From: an uncultured Clostridia bacterium
GTDB taxonomy: Bacteria > Bacillota > Clostridia > Lachnospirales > Bianqueaceae
Reading direction: 5' to 3'
Assembly: GCA_937892735.1 (NCBI GenBank)
Contig: CALBGL010000020.1
Coordinates: 1-31,145 of the forward strand
DNA: 31,145 bases
Shown here: positions 1-8,224 of the stretch, piece after piece
How the letters are laid out: each line of letters begins with the position of its first letter
Numbering within the stretch: position 1 is the first letter of the stretch
The notes under the pieces: model-generated
What the model was told of the DNA's origin: nothing
What the model saw: only the letters and a program-made list of their open reading frames with translations
Database searches by the model: none
Translations under genes and position numbers: made by a program

Positions 1-1
1 T

Positions 2-766
2 TGGATCGTTGATGGCAACCGTAAACCTGGCAGTAAGGGCCGTATGAACTGGGGACATTCCATGATCACTTCTCAGGATGGAATCCACTGGTCCGATCCT
101 GTTTCCAGCGATAATGAAGCAGGCAATCAGAAACCTCGTCAGCTCCTGTCCGGACGTTGGCTTTGCCCTGGTGGTACGAAATGTTCCATTTCGGATGATC
201 CCTCGGGCATGACAGGATGGCATACCGTCGCATGTTGTGATCCCAGGTATCCGAACACAGAGACTGCAGAGGATGGGGAAGGAACCACCTCTTCCGGCGT
301 CGTAAATAACCATACGGTGGGGCTTTGTGAGGCGGACTTCGTTCAACAGAAGGATGGAACCATCTGGATGTGGATGCGCAGCGGTACAAATTATCTTTGG
401 GCCAGTAAGAGTACCGATGATGGAGAGACTTGGACGTTGCCTGAACCCACTCGCTTTACCGATAATCGTACCAAGTTCGCCTTGGGAAAGCTTCCCAGCG
501 GAAAATACTTCTATATTGGAACACCCGATCCATTCCCGCCGAGAACAAGACACGTATTAGCTCTTTCTCTTTCTGAGAATGGGCTGGACTATAACCAGCA
601 CTTTTTGCTGGATGATACCCAATATAAGGGGAAATACATCGGCTTAGATAAAAACGGGATCTACGGATATCCCTCCGTTCTCATTCGAAACGGTTATATG
701 CACGTTGTATTTTCGATCTGTAAAGAAACGATCGTTGCCATGCGGTTTCCCTGTGAAACGCTTTAA
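2..766 (+). CDS. Sialidase/BNR-repeat-like protein, C-terminal part (5' end outside window)
   Basis: The reading frame is open from the window edge to TAA at 764-766, so the start lies upstream; the internal ATG at 44 is not a convincing start. About 254 residues are visible. Asp-box signatures of the six-bladed sialidase (BNR) propeller are present: STDDGETW is a textbook copy and SDDPSGMTGW a looser one. Many Trp and Gly residues sit at blade positions, as in exo-alpha-sialidase-like glycoside hydrolases. Members usually release sialic acid or related terminal sugars, but the catalytic Arg triad and nucleophile Tyr cannot be checked on a fragment. No secretion signal can be judged because the N-terminus is missing. 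The gene converges on the propeller gene on the other strand and its stop codon lies inside the shared hairpin. The fold assignment is fairly safe; the substrate is unknown. Confidence 0.7.
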   Translation, partial: WIVDGNRKPGSKGRMNWGHSMITSQDGIHWSDPVSSDNEAGNQKPRQLLSGRWLCPGGTKCSISDDPSGMTGWHTVACCDPRYPNTETAEDGEGTTSSGVVNNHTVGLCEADFVQQKDGTIWMWMRSGTNYLWASKSTDDGETWTLPEPTRFTDNRTKFALGKLPSGKYFYIGTPDPFPPRTRHVLALSLSENGLDYNQHFLLDDTQYKGKYIGLDKNGIYGYPSVLIRNGYMHVVFSICKETIVAMRFPCETL

Positions 767-816
767 ATGAAAAAAGTCCGAGGCTGCAAAACACCTCGGA
801 CTTTTTTCATTTAAAG
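761..816. terminator. Bidirectional intrinsic terminator, perfect 23-bp palindrome
   Basis: The arms 761-783 and 794-816 are perfectly complementary around a 10-nt loop. The GC-rich core AGTCCGAGG is flanked by an A-run on one side and a T-run on the other, so each strand reads as stem plus U-tract. The stop codon of the plus-strand gene (764-766) is inside the stem and the stop of the minus-strand gene (817-819) abuts it. Confidence 0.9.
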
Positions 817-2595
817 TTATTGGAATGAGATCCCCCAGATTAACTGTCCTCTTGTACCAACGACCAACCGATTCTCATATACTGCCGGTGAAGATTCTAT
901 ATTACTTTCCAGATTGATCACATCCAGCGCCTCTCCAGTCAATCCATCCACCAGATGAAGGTCTCCGTTGAAATCCGCATTAATGACATAACCGCGCCCT
1001 TGCTGATCATAGACGCAAACCGGAGAACTCCAGCTGTATGCGGTAGAATATTCCCATACGACTTCCCCATCGGTTTTACGAAGGCAGACAAGACGTCCGC
1101 TCATGACATCCGGCGTCCTAGAGACCGGTACATAGATATACTCCGACAAACTTCCCTGTCCGCTGGCAATACTGCCCTGCACACCGCCGGATAGATCTTC
1201 GATGGTCCAGCAATCATATTCGACGGACCAGACGACCTCTCCCGTTTCCGCATCGATCTTCCAGATAGGGATGACTGCCGTCTCCTCCTCTGTTGCACGC
1301 CATCCTGCATGGAAGGACGTAGAAATATATAAGTAAGCCCTGCCATTGTCCTCAACCTCCAGTATGGGAGTACAATTAGTATCATCTAAAACATCCTGTA
1401 CCCACTTGAGTTCCAGAGTTTTCAGATCTAAACACAAGAGATTTCCTCCATTATCGGCAATATACAGATACTGCTGATAGATGATCGCGCTGTCTTCCAT
1501 ACCCGGCCACATCCAGCGATTGCTATGATACGTCCATTTGATGACAGGATCCGGTGCAATCTGGAGTGTCCCCTCCTCAGGATCAAATTGGGTATTCAAA
1601 GTCATGATATACAAAACACCATTCTCCCCAGGATAGATTAACTGATCCGTTTCCGCACACACCAGAGCCGAGCTGTCAAAATAAGAAAAATAGCGGGGCG
1701 CTACCGAATCTCCATTCCCAAAGGTATACATCACGGAACAGTCAAGGAGATTGATGATGAAGGCACGAGACTGTCCTTCAAATCCATCATATCCCGAACC
1801 TACGTATAGAATCGGATACCCTCTGGGATCTAAGGATCCGGATCCCTTAAAGGTATATCCCATATAAAGCGGCGGACGCGTCTCCTCTCCTGTATCCAGA
1901 TCCAGAAAATAAATATAGCCGTCCAATGCCGCATAAATCACTTCCACCAGTTCATCCTTTTCGATAGCCCAGCCATACATATTCATATGTTCTTTGATAT
2001 CTCTACTCCAACGGCGCATCAAAGGCTGTCCTGTCCATCCGGTACCGGGCCAGAGGCTTCCATCCGGCGTCTCGATGGTACCAATCCCATAACTCCAGCT
2101 ATTCTCTACGTCAAATTTCTGCCGCACGGTCTGCACGGTACCATATGCCGCTGTATTGCGAAAATTATTACCACGAAACGTGAAAATCCCGTCCAATTCG
2201 GAATACAGATCATCATTCATTGTGATGGGCTTCGACGTATGATATGCACTCTGCAGTTCATCATTCACATAGATTGCCGTATCGGCGATCCAGTCACTGG
2301 GATGCGTACCTTCTACTGCATGAGGAGAAATAGGTTCAAGAACCTCCTGTTCCTCGGGAGATTCCTCGGAAATACTCTCCTCCTGGCGACTCTCCTCTTG
2401 CTGAGAATCCATTCGTGAATCTTCTTCAGGAACCAAGCCCTGCACTTGATCCATAGAAGGCCCCATCGTGGCTGCCCAACGTCGAATACCATACGAGCCG
2501 CCTAGTACAATAATGATAGCCATTCCGAGCATCAGAAGATCCAGCCAAAGATATTTTCTCCAACTTTTCTTTTTATGTATTTTTTCTTTTTTCAT
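817..2595 (-). CDS. Membrane-anchored PQQ-like beta-propeller repeat protein
   Basis: The 592-residue protein starts with a Lys-rich stretch, then one hydrophobic segment (about residues 16-37), then an acidic Glu/Ser/Gln-rich linker (about 50-95), and a large extracytoplasmic domain. The domain carries repeated WD40/PQQ-propeller signatures: GNLLCLDLKTLELKW, IDAETGEVVW, RKTDGEVVWEY and DGLTGEALDV. Such proteins are thought to act as surface scaffolds or sensors; no PQQ cofactor use or enzymatic activity can be inferred here. The start ATG at 2593-2595 lacks an obvious Shine-Dalgarno sequence, and a short frame (ATG AAA GCA ATC CCA TGA) overlaps it, so start choice is less certain than for the neighbours. 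It lies downstream of leuA on the same strand, separated by a hairpin. Propeller fold confident, role unknown. Confidence 0.75.
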   Translation of the reverse strand: MKKEKIHKKKSWRKYLWLDLLMLGMAIIIVLGGSYGIRRWAATMGPSMDQVQGLVPEEDSRMDSQQEESRQEESISEESPEEQEVLEPISPHAVEGTHPSDWIADTAIYVNDELQSAYHTSKPITMNDDLYSELDGIFTFRGNNFRNTAAYGTVQTVRQKFDVENSWSYGIGTIETPDGSLWPGTGWTGQPLMRRWSRDIKEHMNMYGWAIEKDELVEVIYAALDGYIYFLDLDTGEETRPPLYMGYTFKGSGSLDPRGYPILYVGSGYDGFEGQSRAFIINLLDCSVMYTFGNGDSVAPRYFSYFDSSALVCAETDQLIYPGENGVLYIMTLNTQFDPEEGTLQIAPDPVIKWTYHSNRWMWPGMEDSAIIYQQYLYIADNGGNLLCLDLKTLELKWVQDVLDDTNCTPILEVEDNGRAYLYISTSFHAGWRATEEETAVIPIWKIDAETGEVVWSVEYDCWTIEDLSGGVQGSIASGQGSLSEYIYVPVSRTPDVMSGRLVCLRKTDGEVVWEYSTAYSWSSPVCVYDQQGRGYVINADFNGDLHLVDGLTGEALDVINLESNIESSPAVYENRLVVGTRGQLIWGISFQ

Positions 2596-2607
2596 GGGAT
2601 TGCTTTC

Positions 2608-2644
2608 ATATACTCGGCGGAACCTTTGGTTCCGCCGAGTATAT
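2608..2644. other. Perfect 17-bp hairpin between leuA and the propeller gene
   Basis: Arms 2608-2624 and 2628-2644 are perfectly complementary around a TTT loop, with a very stable GC-rich core. On the minus strand no U-tract follows the stem, so it does not look like a classical intrinsic terminator. It lies 7 nt downstream of the leuA stop and 12 nt upstream of the next start codon, so it could limit translation or stabilise the 3' end of the leuS-leuA message. Confidence 0.6.
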
Positions 2645-2651
2645 AGTTTGA

Positions 2652-4175
2652 TTATCTCCGTGATAGAATAATATTATTGATACCATTTAACAGCGCGATC
2701 GCACTGGCTTTGATGGTATCTGTATCCGTAGAATGAGCATAATAGAACTCCCCTTCATATTCCAGTCGAATGATAACACGGCCTAATGCCTCCTTGCCGC
2801 TAGTCACACTAGTTATCCGATATTCTAATAATCGAAAGTCCATTTGTACCGCATTCTTGATCGCCGTATACAACGCATCAATCGGTCCATCTCCGTAGGA
2901 ATGTTCTTCAATCACATCAGCGCCGCGAACAAGCTTCACAGAAGCATCCGGGAATTCGTCGCTGGAGGTGACTCGGAAGCTCTTCAGAACATAGACAATG
3001 GATTTTTCCTTTTCCACATAATGTCCACGCTGCAATAGAAAATACAAATCATGAAGAAAGACCTGTTTCTTTTTCTGAATGAGAGAACGGAACTTTTCAT
3101 AGATCTGATGAAACTCTTCCTCCGACGCGCTCTCATATCCAATCTTACGAAGCGCATCCTTCAGATGTTCCGGTGTTCCGCTTTCTGCATTCAATTCCAA
3201 ATCCTGTAAATGCGCTCCCACTTCTTCTGGAGACAGCGCCGCGTAGACATTTTCTGCGTTCTGATGCATGCCGGGAGAATGGACAAACGCGTTCTGTCCT
3301 ACGATAGGTTTGTTGACCTGTACCGTCAGCCCTGTCACATAACTGACCAATCGTGACGTCTGATTTAGACGTTCTGTGACGATCTCTGTATCTGCCTGAT
3401 AATAATCCCGATGGAAATGAAGCGCCACCGCTATTTCCTCCAAGGCTGCTAATCCGGCTCGTTCCCCTATCGCATTTATCGTACACTCTACCTTATCGGC
3501 TCCGTTTTTCACAGCACTTAAGGTATTGGCCACCGCCATTCCCAAGTCATTATGACAGTGAACACTTAATAATACCGCAGGGTTGATTTGATCCAATTCT
3601 TCACGAATACGATGGATCTTCACGCCAAATTCTTCCGGAATGGCAGTACCCACCGTATCCGAAATATTGATGATCGAGGCTCCTCCATTCGCCGCCTGAC
3701 GAACTAAGCGCAATAGATATTCCTCCTCTGCGCGAGAAGCGTCTTCTATTGTAAACTGTACTTTTGGCGTTAAACTCTTGGCATATTCCAAGAGATCCTT
3801 CGCAAGGCTCAACACTTCCTCCGGCGTCTTGTGCAGCCGATTCTGCATCTGCTGACGGGAAGCCCCGATGACTAAATGCAGCATCGGATATCTTGCTTCA
3901 CGGATACTCTCATATGCTATTTTCAGCTCTTCCCGATTGGCCTGCGCATACGCGGCGATCCATGGAGAATCCACATCTTTTCCAACAGCGGCGGCAATGG
4001 CGGCGGTTTCTTCATATGCCTGTGAAGAAACCGCCGGATATCCAATCTCCATATAATCCACGCCCAGGTCTCGAATGTTCATAGCCATCTCGATTTTATC
4101 ATCTAAGGTAACAGCGACACCAGGAACCTGCAGGCCATCCCGCAGTGTGGTATCCCATATTCTGACCCTTCTCAT
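2652..4175 (-). CDS. leuA: 2-isopropylmalate synthase
   Basis: This 507-residue protein catalyses condensation of acetyl-CoA with 2-oxoisovalerate, the committed step of leucine synthesis. The N-terminal HMGL-like TIM barrel has DTTLRDG near residue 8, the metal-binding HCHNDLG motif, and a GERAG-LAALEE segment typical of LeuA rather than citramalate synthase (GERCGNA). A C-terminal LeuA-dimer regulatory domain (about 390-507, with GDGPIDALYTAI) suggests feedback inhibition by leucine. Length matches the family. The usual Glu after TTLRDG is Leu (RDGLQ instead of RDGEQ). Start ATG at 4173-4175 is 6 nt after the leuS stop, with its GGGTGA-type ribosome site inside the end of leuS, so translation is probably coupled. 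A relative with a different 2-oxoacid substrate cannot be ruled out. Confidence 0.88.
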   Translation of the reverse strand: MRRVRIWDTTLRDGLQVPGVAVTLDDKIEMAMNIRDLGVDYMEIGYPAVSSQAYEETAAIAAAVGKDVDSPWIAAYAQANREELKIAYESIREARYPMLHLVIGASRQQMQNRLHKTPEEVLSLAKDLLEYAKSLTPKVQFTIEDASRAEEEYLLRLVRQAANGGASIINISDTVGTAIPEEFGVKIHRIREELDQINPAVLLSVHCHNDLGMAVANTLSAVKNGADKVECTINAIGERAGLAALEEIAVALHFHRDYYQADTEIVTERLNQTSRLVSYVTGLTVQVNKPIVGQNAFVHSPGMHQNAENVYAALSPEEVGAHLQDLELNAESGTPEHLKDALRKIGYESASEEEFHQIYEKFRSLIQKKKQVFLHDLYFLLQRGHYVEKEKSIVYVLKSFRVTSSDEFPDASVKLVRGADVIEEHSYGDGPIDALYTAIKNAVQMDFRLLEYRITSVTSGKEALGRVIIRLEYEGEFYYAHSTDTDTIKASAIALLNGINNIILSRR

Positions 4176-4181
4176 GATTGA

Positions 4182-6581
4182 TCACCCTTTTACGACTACG
4201 TTCACGATTCTGCCGGGGACGTAGATTTCTTTGATAATTGTTTTTCCACCCACTTGAGCCATTAGGCGTTCATCTGCCCGAAACGCGGTCATAGCCGCAG
4301 CTTGATCCGCATCCTTAGGAATTACAAGCGTTCCCTTGGATTTTCCATTGATCTGAACGGCAATTGTAATCATATCTTCGATGGTTTTCGCTTCATCCCA
4401 TACGGGCCATGGCTGCTGATACAGCCGTCCGCTGAAGCCGCAAAGCTCCCACATCTCTTCTGTGATATGTGGCGCGTCGGGCCCCAGCAGCAGGAGAAGG
4501 ATCTTCATTTCTCCCCTCGTAATGCTGCCTTTGGCATAGAATTCGTTGACAAGAGCCATCATAGCTGCAATCGCCGTGTTAAACTTCAGACTCTCATCGT
4601 CCAGGCTGACCTTTTTGATCGTCTTATGGATCCAGGTTTCCATATCTTTTGAGATTCCCTCTTCCGATGTCATCATATCCTGCAGCTTCCAAACACGCTC
4701 CAAGAAGCGGCGGCAGCCTTTGACTCCGTTTTCGGACCACGGTACAGCCTTTTCAAAATCACCGATAAACATCTCATACAGGCGCATCGTATCTGCACCA
4801 TATTGATCCACGACTTCATCCGGATTGACGACATTGCCTCTGGACTTCGACATCTTTTCTCCGTTAGCCCCCAGAATCATACCATGGGAAGTACGCTTCT
4901 GATAGGGCTCCTTCGTAGGAACAACGCCAATATCATACAGGAACTTATGCCAGAAACGAGAATACAGAAGATGCAGAGTCGTATGCTCCATGCCTCCATT
5001 ATACCAATCCACAGGAGACCAATACTCCAGATTCTCACGGCTTGCCAACGCCTGGTCATTATGCGGATCCATATACCGAAGAAAGTACCAAGAGGAACCG
5101 GCCCACTGCGGCATCGTATCCGTTTCCCGTTCGGCGGGTCCACCGCACTGAGGACATGTAGTTTGCACCCATTCTTTCATACTGGCCAGCGGAGACTCTC
5201 CGTTCGGTCCCGGTTCATAACTCTCCACTTCCGGGAGCAGCAAGGGAAGCTGTTCTTCGGGCAGCGGCACATATCCGCACTTGGGGCAGTGTACAATCGG
5301 AATCGGTTCGCCCCAATATCTCTGACGGGAAAAGACCCAATCCCGAAGTTTGAAGTTCACCTTTTTTTCTCCGATATGATGCTCCTCCAGCCAATCGATC
5401 ATTACCTTCTTGGCTTCTTCCACCTGCATCCCATTCAGAAAACCTGAATTCACTAATATACCTTTTTCGATGTCAATAAATGCCTCTTTTGTGACATCGC
5501 CTCCCGCTACGACCTCGACAATGGGAAGATGGAACTTCTGCGCGAACTCCCAGTCCCTCGTATCATGGCCCGGCACTGCCATGATGGCTCCCGTACCGTA
5601 GCTCATCAAAACATAGTCCGAGATGAAAACAGGAATCCTGGCTCCATTTACAGGATTAATAGCCTTTATTCCCTTTAATTCGACGCCTGTTTTTTCTTTC
5701 GCCAGCTCTGTTCTTTCAAAATCGGACTTGGACATGGCCATCTGCTGATAAGCCTGAACTTCTTCGTAGTTCTCAATCTGATCTTTCCACTCCGCCAGAT
5801 ATGGATGTTCTGGGGACATAACCATGTACGTAACGCCAAACATCGTATCAGGACGTGTAGTATAGATACGCAACGATTTCCCGGCGACCTGAAAATCCAC
5901 CTCAGCCCCCTCAGACCGTCCGATCCAGTTCTTCTGCTGTATCTTTACACGCTCGATATAATCCAGATCATCAATGAGTCGCTGCGCATACTTTGTGATC
6001 GCTAGCATCCACTGTGTCTTCATACGGCGTTCTACCTTGCCGCCGCAGCGCTCACAAACTCCGCCTACGACCTCCTCGTTGGCCAGCCCCACTTTACAGG
6101 AGGTACACCAGTTGATAGCCATCTCCTTTTTATACGCCAGCCCATGCTTGAAAAGCTGTAAGAAAATCCACTGCGTCCATTTATAATAAGACGGATCCGT
6201 GGTGTTGATTTCACGACTCCAATCAAAGGAGAGTCCCAGGGATTGCAGCTGCTTCTTAAACCGGGCGATATTCCGCTCAGTTACAATTTTAGGATGAATT
6301 TTATTCTTGATCGCATAATTCTCAGTGGGCAAGCCAAAGGCATCCCAACCAATCGGAAACAGGACATTGTACCCCTGCATTCTTCTTTTACGGGCCACAA
6401 TATCCAATGCGGTGTACGGACGAGGATGGCCCACATGCAATCCTTGTCCGGAAGGATATGGAAACTCGATCAGCGCGTAATACTTCGGTTTCTCTTTGTT
6501 ATCAGACGCATGGAAGGCTCCTTCTTCCTCCCAAATGGTCTGCCATTTCTTCTCAATGGATTTTGGATCATAAACTTTCAA
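4182..6581 (-). CDS. leuS: Leucyl-tRNA synthetase
   Basis: This 799-residue class Ia synthetase charges tRNA-Leu in the cytoplasm. The HIGH-type motif HVGH is at about residues 49-52 after PYPSGQG. The CP1 editing domain shows the Thr-rich TTRPDT motif and GTGAIMAVPGHDTRD. The KMSKS loop (GEKMSKSRGN) is near residue 575. Two CxxC zinc-knuckle pairs are present (CTSC...CERC and CPKC...CPQC). The start is TTG at 6579-6581: GGGAGG lies 8 nt upstream, and the nearby ATG at 6584-6586 hits a stop after two codons. It is the first gene of a leuS-leuA unit. No T-box specifier/antiterminator sequence was recognised in the leader, although leuS genes in Firmicutes often have one. Confidence 0.97.
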   Translation of the reverse strand: MKVYDPKSIEKKWQTIWEEEGAFHASDNKEKPKYYALIEFPYPSGQGLHVGHPRPYTALDIVARKRRMQGYNVLFPIGWDAFGLPTENYAIKNKIHPKIVTERNIARFKKQLQSLGLSFDWSREINTTDPSYYKWTQWIFLQLFKHGLAYKKEMAINWCTSCKVGLANEEVVGGVCERCGGKVERRMKTQWMLAITKYAQRLIDDLDYIERVKIQQKNWIGRSEGAEVDFQVAGKSLRIYTTRPDTMFGVTYMVMSPEHPYLAEWKDQIENYEEVQAYQQMAMSKSDFERTELAKEKTGVELKGIKAINPVNGARIPVFISDYVLMSYGTGAIMAVPGHDTRDWEFAQKFHLPIVEVVAGGDVTKEAFIDIEKGILVNSGFLNGMQVEEAKKVMIDWLEEHHIGEKKVNFKLRDWVFSRQRYWGEPIPIVHCPKCGYVPLPEEQLPLLLPEVESYEPGPNGESPLASMKEWVQTTCPQCGGPAERETDTMPQWAGSSWYFLRYMDPHNDQALASRENLEYWSPVDWYNGGMEHTTLHLLYSRFWHKFLYDIGVVPTKEPYQKRTSHGMILGANGEKMSKSRGNVVNPDEVVDQYGADTMRLYEMFIGDFEKAVPWSENGVKGCRRFLERVWKLQDMMTSEEGISKDMETWIHKTIKKVSLDDESLKFNTAIAAMMALVNEFYAKGSITRGEMKILLLLLGPDAPHITEEMWELCGFSGRLYQQPWPVWDEAKTIEDMITIAVQINGKSKGTLVIPKDADQAAAMTAFRADERLMAQVGGKTIIKEIYVPGRIVNVVVKG

Positions 6582-6671
6582 ATCATATACCTCCCAGGAT
6601 TCTCTCGGTTCCCATGTTCAGGAACGAAGGGATCATAAAATCAAAGCAATCTGCATTGCAGGTTATTTTTT

Positions 6672-6700
6672 ATTGTATCAAAGAATGCGAAAAATTGCAA
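6672..6700 (-). promoter_or_regulatory. Putative promoter of leuS-leuA
   Basis: Read on the minus strand, TTGCAA (6695-6700) and TACAAT (6672-6677) are separated by exactly 17 bp, leading into a leader of about 85 nt before the leuS TTG. The leader contains a small inverted repeat GTTCC...GGAAC but no T-box consensus and no terminator. Confidence 0.6.
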
Positions 6701-6811
6701 GATACATCACGATATTTCTAAATATTCCATCGATCTGATATTTAATATTTAATAAAGTACAGTTTACAAGGGACTACACAGGGAACGGTCTGACGGGAGG
6801 TGTGCCGCCCG

Positions 6812-6880
6812 TCAGATTCTCCATGTAATGTTCAAGCTGTCGCCTGTGGCGGCAACTGTGGCTTTGGGAATTGTACTTAT
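6812..6880 (-). pseudogene. Remnant of a small mobile-element ORF (possibly TnpW-like)
   Basis: After an AAGG-type ribosome site the minus strand reads ISTIPKATVAATGDSLNITW and then RI and TGA (6812-6814). The first codon is ATA where ATG would be expected, and the frame ends after 22 codons. The wording resembles the N-terminus of small transposon-encoded TnpW-type proteins in clostridial integrative elements, but this is recalled by eye and weak. Read as a decayed 5' end. A 9-bp perfect stem (TCTGACGGG/CCCGTCAGA, 6789-6816) overlaps its end. Confidence 0.3.
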
Positions 6881-6894
6881 AAAATCACCTTTCC

Positions 6895-7181
6895 TTAATG
6901 CTGCTGCCGTTTCAGTTCCGCCAGCACTTCCGAAGGAATGCGGTCAACCAGCCTTTGCATACTGTCCAGCGTAGCTTCAATGGCTCTTTCCTACCGGGAG
7001 AGGGAAACCGCCTGTTTGAAAAGCCGGGTGGGGTATATGCTTCCGACCTGTTCAATGTGTTTTTGAATGAAATGATAGTACCTGCCCGACCGCTTGACGA
7101 TATGGAAGTTGTACCAATTCCTATCAATTCTCCTTTTGCGGACAGTTCGTGTGTGGGGGGGGAGCGGTGCATATAAAACAT
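6895..7181 (-). pseudogene. Broken mobile-element ORF of about 95 codons
   Basis: From ATG at 7179-7181 the minus strand reads MFYMHRSPP, then a run of eight C (minus strand) where a one-base shift joins it to a second open stretch (HTRTVRKRRIDRNWYNF..., then YPTRLFKQAVSLSR). An in-frame TAG at 6991-6993 interrupts it, and after the TAG it continues ERAIEATLDSMQRLVDRIP to TAA at 6895-6897. Continuity of protein-like sequence over both lesions is why I call a pseudogene and not two ORFs. The style (SMQRLVDRIPSEVLAELKRQ) is that of hypothetical proteins carried by integrative elements of gut Firmicutes; I cannot name the family. No function is proposed. Confidence 0.45.
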
Positions 7182-7223
7182 ACCGCCCCGCCCGGAAAAT
7201 TCCCTATTTCCATACTCTCGGAA

Positions 7224-7252
7224 TTGTGGTAGAATGATAAAGACAATATGAT
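7224..7252 (+). promoter_or_regulatory. Putative promoter of the GNAT gene
   Basis: TTGTGG (7224-7229) and TATGAT (7247-7252) with a 17-bp spacer, followed after 28 nt by the GNAT start codon and its AGGAG ribosome site. Confidence 0.5.
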
Positions 7253-7280
7253 AAATTTTTCCTTGTAGGAGAGAAGCAGA

Positions 7281-7805
7281 ATGCAATTTGAACGAATTAC
7301 AACATCGAAGCATCCACTTTTTGTGGATGCAATCAATCTTTATAAAATTAGCTTTCCGCTCCATGAGCAGCGCGAAGAAACATCACAAATTGAAATTCTA
7401 GGAAATGCTGCGTACCACTTTGACGCTATTTGTGATAATGGTATATTCATCGGAGAAATTTTGTACTGGAATATCGGAAAATTCCTATATATTGAGCATT
7501 TTTGTGTTTCACCCGCTATGCGAAACAAACACTATGGTCAGAAAATCCTCGCTATGTTGCAGGAAAAACCTTTGATTTTAGAAATTGATCCACCTGTGGA
7601 CGAGATTGCCCAGCGCAGAAAAAACTTTTATGAGCGTTGTGGATTTGTAGAAAATCCGTACCCTCATATTCATCCTTCTTATCACAGAAACAACACCGGT
7701 CATAACCTTGTCGTTATGAGTTCGCCAAAGGTTTTGACACAGGAAGAGTACGAGATGTTTTGGCAAGCATTATGCAATATGGTCATGGATAACGCATGGA
7801 AGTAG
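7281..7805 (+). CDS. GNAT-family N-acetyltransferase
   Basis: The 174-residue protein has the GNAT core: beta strands around FIGEILYWNIGKFLYIEHF, then motif A (CVSPAMRNKHYGQKIL, with the R-x-x-x-x-G/A acetyl-CoA loop in the form RNKHYG), and a late segment FYERCGF typical of motif B. It should transfer an acetyl group from acetyl-CoA to an amine; the substrate (small molecule, drug or protein) cannot be told. A good AGGAG site at 7267-7271 precedes ATG. It lies in the accessory island between decayed element ORFs and an HTH gene and has its own promoter-like sequence, consistent with cargo of a mobile element. Membership in GNAT is secure, role unknown. Confidence 0.8.
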   Translation: MQFERITTSKHPLFVDAINLYKISFPLHEQREETSQIEILGNAAYHFDAICDNGIFIGEILYWNIGKFLYIEHFCVSPAMRNKHYGQKILAMLQEKPLILEIDPPVDEIAQRRKNFYERCGFVENPYPHIHPSYHRNNTGHNLVVMSSPKVLTQEEYEMFWQALCNMVMDNAWK

Positions 7806-7848
7806 CTGGTATGAAAATTATTGTTTATTCGACAGATAGGGGGATAGT

Positions 7849-8109
7849 ATGGTCTTAACCATTCAAGAACGCCTAAAAAACCTGCGTGTGGAACGTGGCT
7901 TGACACTGGAACAGCTTGCGGAGCAGACACACCTCTCCAAGTCTGCGCTGGGTAGCTATAAAGCGGACGAGTATAAAGATATCAGCCACTATGTCCTTAT
8001 CAAGTTGGCGAAATTTTACGGCGTGACCGCCGCCTATCTGCTGAAAGCGAGCCATGTGCAGGAGGGCGAGTATTTCAGCTGCAACAAGCCGGAAGTTTTC
8101 AAAATGTGA
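7849..8109 (+). CDS. Xre-family HTH protein, apparently shortened
   Basis: The 86-residue product is almost entirely a Cro/C1-type helix-turn-helix (about residues 5-62): IQERLKNLRVERGLTLEQLA, then the recognition helix region HLSKSALGSYKADEYKDISH and LIKLAKFYGVTAAYLL. This N-terminus is typical of regulators in integrative elements of gut Clostridia, where longer proteins continue past DYLLG; here the frame ends after an unrelated-looking tail (HVQEGEYFSCNKPEVFKM). It is probably a DNA-binding protein that lost its C-terminal part, or a fusion to a foreign tail. The AGGGGG site 7 nt before ATG supports the start. It may regulate itself or the neighbouring cargo; there is no direct evidence. 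Confidence 0.7.
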   Translation: MVLTIQERLKNLRVERGLTLEQLAEQTHLSKSALGSYKADEYKDISHYVLIKLAKFYGVTAAYLLKASHVQEGEYFSCNKPEVFKM

Positions 8110-8180
8110 ATTAGAAACAAGAAATTTTGCAGGTGCTTATCACATCTCATAGCTTCTGAAAATTGATACGCTTATATTGC

Positions 8181-8208
8181 TTGACTTTCATTACATACAT
8201 GGTATAAT
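8181..8208 (+). promoter_or_regulatory. Strong promoter upstream of the MATE gene
   Basis: TTGACT (8181-8186) and a perfect TATAAT (8203-8208) with a 16-bp spacer. The expected start point near 8215 lies about 10 nt before a terminator-like hairpin and about 85 nt before the MATE start codon. Confidence 0.75.
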
Positions 8209-8224
8209 GGCAGTGGTTTGAAAC

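Noticed and set aside
44..766. ATG at 44 as the start of the sialidase-like gene
   Set aside because: The same frame is open to the window edge with propeller-like sequence, and no ribosome site precedes ATG 44, so the gene is partial.
6582..6700. T-box leader before leuS
   Set aside because: No T-box sequence (AGGGTGG-type) or terminator was found on the minus strand in this short leader.
6912..7364. A 150-codon minus-strand ORF over the GNAT leader
   Set aside because: It is out of frame with the recognisable decayed protein, runs against the GNAT gene start, and its sequence is not protein-like.
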